Shown: positions 56,920-64,000 of the stretch, piece by piece
Numbering within the stretch: position 1 is the first letter of the stretch
Layout of the letters: every line of letters starts with the position of its first letter
From: Aspergillus flavus
Lineage: Eukaryota; Ascomycota; Eurotiomycetes; Eurotiales; Aspergillaceae
DNA: 64,000 nt
Assembly (NCBI RefSeq): GCF_009017415.1
Contig: NC_092405.1
Span: forward strand, 2,046,001 to 2,110,000
Direction: 5' to 3'
Program-made: the position numbers and the translations under genes
Notes under the pieces: model-generated
Databases searched by the model: none
What the model was told of the DNA's origin: nothing
What the model saw: only the letters and a program-made list of their open reading frames with translations

Positions 56920-58640
56920 GCTTGATTTCCAATGACAGTGGATGAATAGCCAAGGGCATGCATAGCTTGAGGAAAGTAAAAGCCCATGGGGCCTTTATAG
57001 CCCTCGAGGAGATACACTCCGCTCCGGCCCAGACATCGCATCTGCCATCCTCAGCCGAATTTCTCTATCACCAAGAAGCCGTGAATCAGGATGTCCATGG
57101 AAGCGGAGCATGTCTTGCACCGACGGCCTCCGGCTCCTTGCCAAGACCGCCATTTTCCAGATCCCCGGAGGTAGGTCGGATGTGATCCTTGTTGTCATGG
57201 TTGTAGAACTCCACCTTCTCTCTCCCCACCCCTACTGTGTAGATAACAAGATATCTCACACCGAACATGATTTCACGTGCTGCTATGAAACAACTGTGTT
57301 CAGAAAAAGTAGTCTTTACCTAACTTTAGTTCACACAGCCATGAGTTAGACCACTAGGTTGCGCGTCCATTAAAATCAAGTCTTAAAGTCAATTGCTATC
57401 ACAAACGAACGTGGGGCTTTACTGAGCCGTGAAGAAACCCCATCTCATTTCTTCATTTGGTTCACCGCGTAATCATTTCTTGGCTTCTGTGGATGGGCAC
57501 ATTTCCAGGAGCATTCAGGATTTATACCCTGGCCTAGGGAATCACGAAGTGGGCGAAGCTGAAGAATATCTCGGAGATGATTGGAAATGCTCCAGTGATC
57601 AGCGTGGATCGTCGATCACGGAGAAAAGGGTTCCCGCTGACTCAGCGCGTAGGTCCCCGCAAAATAGTCTGGGTGGCTTCATCAAGCTGGTAAAGCCCTA
57701 ACTGCGGTCTACGCATGCAGGCCCAAAGAGCAATGTAATTGTCTCTGATTGGAGCGTCTTGGAGTTCCGGTATTCAATAATGCAACGGCACAGTTTGAAC
57801 GGTGTACTTGAAACCTCATCAACCGGCTAGACGATCATATGTACTTCCCGAGCTACAAAGGCTGGGCACGATATTAGCTGCGGTACACCATAGATTAGCG
57901 TCTACTAGCATTTTCAGTGAATGGTATTCTCTTCAACGTTCTGTGTACGACACTAAGCTTATCTTACTTTAGGTGGTATCTGCATAGCCTGTGGATATCT
58001 AGTCCAGACCAATATATGCTCTTGTGGAGTTGACAAATGAAAAGCCCAGGGGCACACCGCAGTAAGTTGATTCTCACCCACTTGTCAATAGCAGTACAGA
58101 CCGGAATAGTGTTGCCTGTAATAGCGGACGGCGTTAATATAGATATAGATTTACTCCGAGTGGTAAACCAGAATGCTGCAGCTAGTGAAACCGTCCATGA
58201 TGTAGCTCAGGAGTGCAATCTAGAACAGTTCGGCTATGTACAGAGTTAGTTGCGTCAAGACTCAAGATTGCAAAAAGCTTCGTCATCTAGGTGGACCTCA
58301 TTCTATAAGTACTCTCATTACTCGTCAACAACAACTTCCTCGAAATGTAGGCGCCTAAAAAGTGTTCCACAAACACTTGTGGAGTACAATCCAGGTACCA
58401 GCAGTGAAACAGGAACCGTGCTAAGATCTGCAACACCATTGGCAGATGCAAAATAGAATAGACATCAGTCGTGGGTGTCTTAACTAGAGCCAAATTGTGC
58501 TGCTAGTTTATGGATCTAACGTCTTTACTCATGTTGTAGAGGCGTCACATATAAAGCTCACATCCTCGTCCTCAGTTGCTGTTCTTCCAACTCACAAGAA
58601 CTATCTTTAGTCTTATTTCCCCTCCTCAGATCAAGTCACC
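56920..58640. promoter_or_regulatory. Divergent intergenic region between two dioxygenase genes, 1.7 kb
   Basis: Lies between the divergent start codons of the two secreted dioxygenases. A TATAAAG-like sequence occurs near 58550 before the plus gene and TTTATAG near 56992 before the minus gene. No protein gene is supported within it, and no clear binding site for the neighbouring Zn2Cys6 factor was identified by eye. Confidence 0.45.
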
Positions 58641-60054
58641 ATGGTCCAACTTGCCTCTACCCTTACTCTCGGCCTTGCTAGTATAGCAAGCATTGTGTCC
58701 GCTCATCCAGGGCACAATGTCGAAGTGGAAGCTGCTGAACGTGCCAACTTCCTGAAAAAAGCTCCAATTCGGTCACGCAGTCTCGCTCACTGTGCCACAA
58801 GCTTGAAGGCACGTGGTGTCGAGGACCTCAACGTTGCTCGCCGTGAGAATGCTGTGCAGCTGCTACGCAGGGACAGGGGCTTGGATACCGGTATGCCCGT
58901 GGATTTCTAATCGAACATGCAAGCTTTATGCCACAGAATACATACTGATCTATCTTCAGGGGCTCGCTACCTCAAAGCACGGGACCTGGACTCTGTGCTG
59001 GCGACGGATCACCACTCCAAATTGACTCATGTTGATCCTTCCACCGACCCTCGCGTCCTGTTTGGCTCGGAGGGTACATGTATTGTACAACCTGAGGTGA
59101 CACAGGGACCCTACTGTACGTTCATTGGAACAGCTGTTGCGTATCACTTAGCTGACTATGGGCAGACATCGCCGGTGAACTGATCCGCAAGAATGTCGCC
59201 GAAGACCAGCAGGGCGTGCCGCTGTTCATGGACATCCAGCTCATCGATACCAACACCTGCGAACCCCTCCCTGAGATCTACACGGATATCTGGCACTGCA
59301 ATGCCACGGTGCGTCTACCAAGCACATTCCCAGCTACCGGAGGCCATTGAACATCAGAAAACTGACTTTAACATGCTCCAGGGTGTTTACTCTGGTGTTG
59401 TCGCTAGCGGTAACGGTAATTCGAACGATGACAGCAACCTCAATACCACGTTCCTTCGCGGTGTTCAACCTAGCGGCCACGACGGTGTTGTCCGCTTTGA
59501 GTCCATCTTCCCTGGCCACTACACTGGCCGGGCTATTCATATTCACGGTATGGTCCTATTGAAGGCGTACTTACTGCCTAAACGAATAAGCTTGTTGCTA
59601 ACGACTCATGTGACACATAGTGGTTACCCATCCTGCTAATGAGACCAAGATCTTGCCCAACGGTACCATTGCTGGCATGTACGACGGTCACTCCTCGCAT
59701 GTTGGTCAGATCTTCTTTGACCAGGACCTCATCAATGAAGTCGAGAAGAACATCCCATACTCGACCAACACGCAGGAGTTGACTGAGAACGCTGATGATA
59801 GCATCCTTTCAACGGAGGCTGACACCACCGACCCATTTATGGAGTATGTTCTGCTTGGTGACGATGTCTCGGATGGTATCTTCGCCTGGATTTCAATCGG
59901 CATTGACGCTAAGAGAGATGATTCTCTCTCCCCTGAGGGTTACTGGACCGAGACTGGAGGAGAGGTCAACGATAACTTCAGCATGAACATGGCCGGTATG
60001 GGTGACCTGCCGACGGGCGCTGTCAGCAGCGCTGCTCCTAGCGCTTCTGCATAA
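58641..60054 (+). CDS. Secreted intradiol ring-cleavage dioxygenase, copy 2
   Basis: Paralogue of copy 1. Exons 58641-58890, 58960-59115, 59166-59308, 59382-59547, 59621-60054 sum to 382 aa. Signal peptide of about 21 residues ends VSA before HPGHNV, the same mature start as copy 1. Iron ligands: Tyr186 in WHCNATGVYS, Tyr230, His236 and His238 in GHYTGRAIHIHV; PEVTQGPYY opens the domain and GTCIVQPEV parallels the Cys-containing lead-in of copy 1. It has four introns to copy 1's one and a longer Gly/Ser/Ala C-terminus. Diverged enough to suggest different substrates or an old duplication. Secretion points to action on extracellular aromatics such as lignin- or plant-derived catechols. Confidence 0.93.
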
Positions 60055-60319
60055 GCGAACGGCAATGGTTGTCTCAGGAAGTAAATAAAATGATGCATTT
60101 GGATAACGTGTTAGACGTTTCCTTACTTCTTTAGGCATGAGGGCGGGATGTTATTGCAGTATAGATTGTTTTGGAGAAGGAGCTGACTGTAATTTACCTG
60201 TAAAAAGAAGGATACTTCAACATCTCTTTCACGCTTAGCTGAGCTTGTTAATTATTCCTTTCAGCAGCATGTATAGAAATCGGAGAAATATTCTCGCACT
60301 CACCCATAGAATTTAACTC

Positions 60320-60814
60320 CTAAATAGCAAACCCACAGACCTTTGACACCCCAACAGGCCTAGGCTGCACATTCCTTACAGCATCCCCCGCCTCCGCATT
60401 CCCCCAATCCATCACCTCCCTCTCCAGAACCCCCATTTCCAAGACCTTACCCCCACACAGCAAACCCCTCTTCCTCAGCAACTCTAGCACCTTCAACAAC
60501 CACGTCCGACACGTAACCCCCATATCATTGACCCGGTCATCGTAGCTGCGTATCAGCTGGTCTACTTCGTTCAAGACAGACTGAGAAGAAGAAGGAAAAT
60601 CTGCGATGCGGATAAGGCCGACCAAGAGGAAGGAGTTTAAGATGGCTGATTCCGGAGCATGCGCGGCGATCCAGCCGGTGCTTTCGTTTGTGATATGGTA
60701 TTTTGTTCCTGTCTCGTGATGGTGAAGGTAAAGGGCCCAGTGGAAGTTGTCTGGGATTGGTGGGTCAGTGCGGATGTAGAGAGCGATATAGAAGGAGTTT
60801 GGGGTTAGAGACAT
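60320..60814 (-). CDS. Hypothetical protein, small cytosolic fungal family
   Basis: 164 aa from the ATG of MSLTPNSFYIALYIRTDPP; longer in-frame upstream sequence exists but reads like untranslated leader. Visible features: FHWALYLHHHETGTKYHITNES, a pattern of a small beta-rich fold seen in fungal hypotheticals where a HWAL motif is followed by a T-x-YHI strand, and a C-terminal Trp-containing helix (CRTWLLKVLELL). No signal peptide or membrane segment. I cannot assign a function. Confidence 0.65.
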   Translation of the reverse strand: MSLTPNSFYIALYIRTDPPIPDNFHWALYLHHHETGTKYHITNESTGWIAAHAPESAILNSFLLVGLIRIADFPSSSQSVLNEVDQLIRSYDDRVNDMGVTCRTWLLKVLELLRKRGLLCGGKVLEMGVLEREVMDWGNAEAGDAVRNVQPRPVGVSKVCGFAI

Positions 60815-61183
60815 TGTCTTTTGTTTTGCTATATAGGTGGTGTGGAGATATCTATAATTAATAGGCGCGAGTAGATGCAGTAGTATAAGAGATGGGTGTG
60901 GTACAAGAAACAGACATTGAGAGCAGGTCCAAATAGTCCGGAGATACTTACTGTAATCAGCTACCGTACTACAGCCACGAACATGGATGGATAATATCAA
61001 GATTAGACCTAACTGCCTTTACCAACAAGCACCGCTGCGCCATGGATAGATGAACCAATCCATCCTATAAATGCCACCCAGAAAATAGAAAGTCTTCAAG
61101 CAAATGACAAGAAAATTGAACCCACAAAGTGTGATATCATACAATAATGTAGCGATCCATCAGTTTTAACTTTTTGACATGAT
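60815..61183. other. Intergenic, 0.37 kb
   Basis: Between two minus-strand genes; expected to hold the nop58 3' end and the promoter of the hypothetical gene. No element identified. Confidence 0.45.
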
Positions 61184-63093
61184 TTACTCGTCCTTCTTCT
61201 TCTTCTTCTTCTGTTTCTTCTCGTTGTCCTCATTGTCGTCGGACCGCTTGCGCTTCTTCTCCTCGCCCTTGTCAGCCTTTTTGGCCTCCTTCTTGGCCTT
61301 CTTCAGATCCTTCTTGCTGATTGAGCTAGGGTTGCCTTCGGCATCGAACTCGATCTCTCCGCGCTCAAGCTTGCGCTTGTACCGCTTGAGGCTCAATCCG
61401 GCCTTCTCGGCCATCTTCTCAAGGTCAGCGTCCTTGCTCTTCTTGGACTTCTTCTTGCTCGATTCCTCTTCCGACTCATCAGATGAGTCAGCCTCTGCAT
61501 CCGAATCAGCATCGGCCATCTCGGTATCCTGGACCTCTTCAACAAGCTTCTTCTGCTTCTTGGCAGAAGAAGGCTCATCAACAGCATCGGCATCAGCGTT
61601 GTATTTCCTGGCCTCGTTGAGTTCAAATTTCTTGGCCTGTGCAGGTGTACCGTTGGGAGCAATGGTCACACCGCGGGGCTTAAGGGGCTTGCCTTCCATT
61701 CCAGCCAGCTTCCTCTCAAGGTTGAAACGAGCCTCTGTACCCAGGGCAGCCTTATCCTCCTCGGTAGCATCCTCATCCCACTCGGCAAGGGCATCCACAC
61801 GGATACCAAGAGAGGCCTTGGCAGCGAGAACTCTGGCCATCTTACCCTTGTTCTTGCCAGTAGCCTGGCCGATGAGGGAGGCGTGGTAGATGAGACCATA
61901 CTTAGGGGTGTCGTGCTTGGTCTTCAGGGCACGGAAAAGGGCCTTCTCGGCTCCAAGAATCTGGAGGGTACTGGCGGGGCTCTTGGAAAGATTGGTCAAG
62001 CTACCGGCGTGAGCGATGAGACGGGCGCCAACCAATTCGCCAACAAGAGCAGTCAAGTTAGGCGCAATGGCGTTCATACGGGCGGTCAAATAACCGGCAA
62101 GTTGCTGACGGTACTCCGTGAAGCCAACAACCTGCTCAGCCAAAGCCTGAATGTTCTCCAGATCCTCCTCGCTGATCTCAGTACCCATGGAGCGGTCCGC
62201 GGCAGCCTTGACAGAGCCCTCAAGCTCCTCGGGTAGGATCTCGGCGAGATCAGAGGACTCCCAGTTAGTGCGCATGCCCATCTTCAGAACGAGTTTCGCA
62301 TAGGCCAGGTTGTCGTTGAGAATCTTAGCCAGCTCAGGGAAGTGCCAGCCGTACCATTCCTTCACACGCATAGCATAGTTGTTGAGCTCCTTATCCAAAT
62401 CATCCAGCAGACCAATGGCTTGTACAATCATAGTATCAATCTTATCGGGAGAGAACTTCAGCTTATGTCTGGCAAGGGAGTGGGAAAGACCCAGAGACAT
62501 GGTGGACATGTCCTGAGGGGCGAGGCCTGGGATTAATGTGGGGAGATGTTCACGGATAGCACGGTAGATATCAGTGGTGGTCGAGTCGGCGATAAGTTGG
62601 ATATCGAGACCGGGAAGCTTGCCAATGGCATTTCCTTTACGATTTTTAGTCAATAACTGAACCGGATCTACTGCGCAGAAACTCGATCGACATACCAAGC
62701 TTCGGGTCCGCAACGGCCAAAGAGACCTTCTTCTCATCCTTGACCTCGTCAAGAAGGCTGGCAAGACGAGGGGTGACCTTGCCCTCAACAAGAGAAGCAA
62801 CTTCCTCCAGGGCTGTAGCAGCGCTGTCGAACTTCTGGAAACTCTTCAATTTCACACTATACGAAAGAGTTAGATGGACCGTTCACACCGGAAAATTTTT
62901 TGCTTCAAGAGCGCGTGCGGCGAGATTGGAACAACACCGACGAGAATGCAGCGAAAGCAATAACTTACAGGTTCGAAACACCCTCTGCCGTCGCAGCCTC
63001 CGTAGCCAGATCATCTCTCTTCAAAAGCTTCTTGTCTTTGGCCTTGAGCAGGGCATAACCCGCGCTGGTTTCGGTGAGGATAAACAGCGTCAT
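61184..63093 (-). CDS. nop58: Box C/D snoRNP core protein Nop58
   Basis: Nucleolar core protein of box C/D snoRNPs, which guide rRNA 2'-O-methylation and early pre-rRNA cleavage, with Nop56, fibrillarin and Snu13. Exons 63093-62969, 62856-62696, 62634-61184 sum to 578 aa. N-terminal domain [17 protein letters not shown], coiled coil, and Nop domain with [49 protein letters not shown] and [12 protein letters not shown] are all present. The C-terminus has the KKE/D-type tail of Nop58 (runs of Lys and acidic residues). It is divergent from the V-ATPase d gene with 344 bp between start codons. Identity is certain. Confidence 0.98.
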
Positions 63094-63437
63094 GGTGGAC
63101 GGCCTCAATTCCCAGCTGGTTTAAAAAATATTTAATCTAACAGCTAGAAAGGTAATAAATATGGTGGATAGGCCGGAGAGTGAGGGCGACCGTGGACGAA
63201 ACCACCGAAAGCGTGCTTGGGGAAGTCGGTTTGTCGCTGCTGGCGGGAATTTTTTACCTCGAGTCTAAAGTAAAAAAATGAAAAAAGCGAGAGCGATCCG
63301 AGTGGCTGAGTGGCTGGTGGGTGCGGCGGTGCGTCTTACGTAACGCGGGAAGCGACTGACGGACATGGAGAGATACATACAACAGCTGTCTTGCGGAGTA
63401 GTTTTGGAATCCTCCCGAGCTGCATCGTCATTACACA
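63094..63437. promoter_or_regulatory. Shared divergent promoter (nop58 / vma6)
   Basis: 344 bp between divergent start codons of two highly expressed housekeeping genes. Contains an A-rich run at about 63265-63285. No specific element assigned. Confidence 0.5.
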
Positions 63438-64000
63438 ATGGAGGGTCTCTTCTTTAACGTCAACAGCGGGTATGTGTGGCTCAGAATTATATTTGGGATC
63501 TTGCGACAGCGTCGGACTAATGCTCTATAGCTATGTTGAGGGCATTGTCCGAGGATATCGGAACAGCCTCCTCACGGGCCAGCACTACAACAACCTGACC
63601 CAATGCGAAACAATAGATGGTCCGTTCGCTCACAGCTGTATCGCTACTCATATACTATATACTTATCCAAGTACTGGCTGCAGATGTCAAACTCCAGCTC
63701 GCCCCCGCATACGGAGACTTCCTCGCCGCGCTTCCTCCCAACCCCTCTACCTCAGCCCTTGCCGGCAAGATGACGGATAAGCTGGTCGCTGAATTCCGCT
63801 ATGTGCTCACCCAGGCCACAGGGTCGACGGCCAGATTCCTCGAGTACCTGACTTACGGCTATATGATCGATAACATTGCTCTTCTTATCACCGGTACTTT
63901 ACATGAGCGTGATACTCGTGAGCTTCTGGAGCGATGCCACCCCTTGGGCTGGTTTGAGACTTTGCCCGTACTGTGTGTGGCCACGAACATCGAGGAACTT
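63438..64000 (+). CDS. vma6: V-type H+-ATPase subunit d (Vma6), 5' part
   Basis: Peripheral Vo subunit that couples the rotor ring of the vacuolar proton pump to the central stalk. Exons 63438-63469, 63531-63619 and 63684 onward; the gene runs off the window. The start MEGLFFNVNSGYVEGIVRGYRNSLLTGQHYNNLTQCE in short pieces (MEGLFFNVNSGYVEG, GYRNSLLT, YNNLTQCETIDDVKLQL) matches subunit d, as do FLEYLTYGYMIDNIALLITG and HPLGWFETLPVL. Intron 2 has a weak GTCCGT donor but the joined frame DDVKLQLAPAYG is the family's sequence. About 146 of some 350 residues are in the window. Confidence 0.96.

Noticed and set aside
61179..61889. 236-codon plus-strand frame rich in Ser/Phe/Leu
   Set aside because: Antisense of the Lys/Glu-rich tail of nop58; the composition is a mirror of that low-complexity region.
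1..64000. CRISPR arrays, insertion sequences, bacterial operons, intact transposons
   Set aside because: None found; the short repeats seen do not have spacer arrays, transposase frames or terminal repeats with target duplications.

Overview
The window is nuclear DNA of a filamentous ascomycete, most likely a Eurotiomycete of the Aspergillus/Penicillium type. The evidence is many short introns (about 45-100 nt) with GT(A/G)-AG ends, well spaced genes on both strands, fungal-only families (fungal rhodopsin-like membrane protein, Zn2Cys6 regulator, HET-C2-type glycolipid transfer protein, Spo71-like PH protein) and a tRNA-Lys gene with a short intron. No bacterial, viral or intact transposon sequence was seen. 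The genus is an inference. Exon boundaries were worked out by hand from splice signals, reading frame and family conservation; for most spliced genes the exon lengths were also checked to sum to whole codons.

Layout. 0-20 kb is mainly housekeeping: the tail of an unidentified gene; a tRNA-Met-like relic; Vac1/Pep7 (endosomal FYVE protein); Spf1 (ER P5A ATPase); a fungal rhodopsin-like membrane protein; a gene-poor 3-4 kb stretch; a glycolipid transfer protein divergent from a Spo71-like PH protein; and mitochondrial Imp2. 20-28 kb is sparse and looks accessory: an F-box protein, a possible small secreted cysteine protein and a decayed gene made of repeated exon-intron modules. 28-36.5 kb holds kinetochore Fta1, a SulP/STAS anion transporter divergent from eIF2alpha, and the vacuolar TRP channel Yvc1. 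36.5-45.4 kb contains two identical tRNA-Lys(CUU) genes head to head, a diverged inverted repeat, a macro-domain protein, a second tRNA-Met-like relic, an orphan cysteine-rich exon and tRNA-Gly(GCC). 45.5-52.5 kb has a stomatin, a probable Cog7, a type II membrane glycosyltransferase-like protein and RNA polymerase III subunit Rpc17/Rpc9. 53-60 kb looks like a small catabolic cluster: a Zn2Cys6 regulator and two divergently transcribed secreted intradiol dioxygenases. The end holds a small hypothetical protein, Nop58 and the 5' part of the V-ATPase d subunit gene.

How the genes relate. Most genes are independent housekeeping functions, several sharing short divergent promoters (glycolipid transfer/Spo71, SulP/eIF2alpha, Nop58/Vma6). 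The one functional grouping I would defend is the 53-60 kb set, which may handle extracellular catechol-type aromatics. The oddest material is non-genic or decayed: the two tRNA-Met-like relics (one carrying an intron-like insert), the module-built gene at 26.3-27.0 kb, and the cysteine-rich exon at 42.5 kb.
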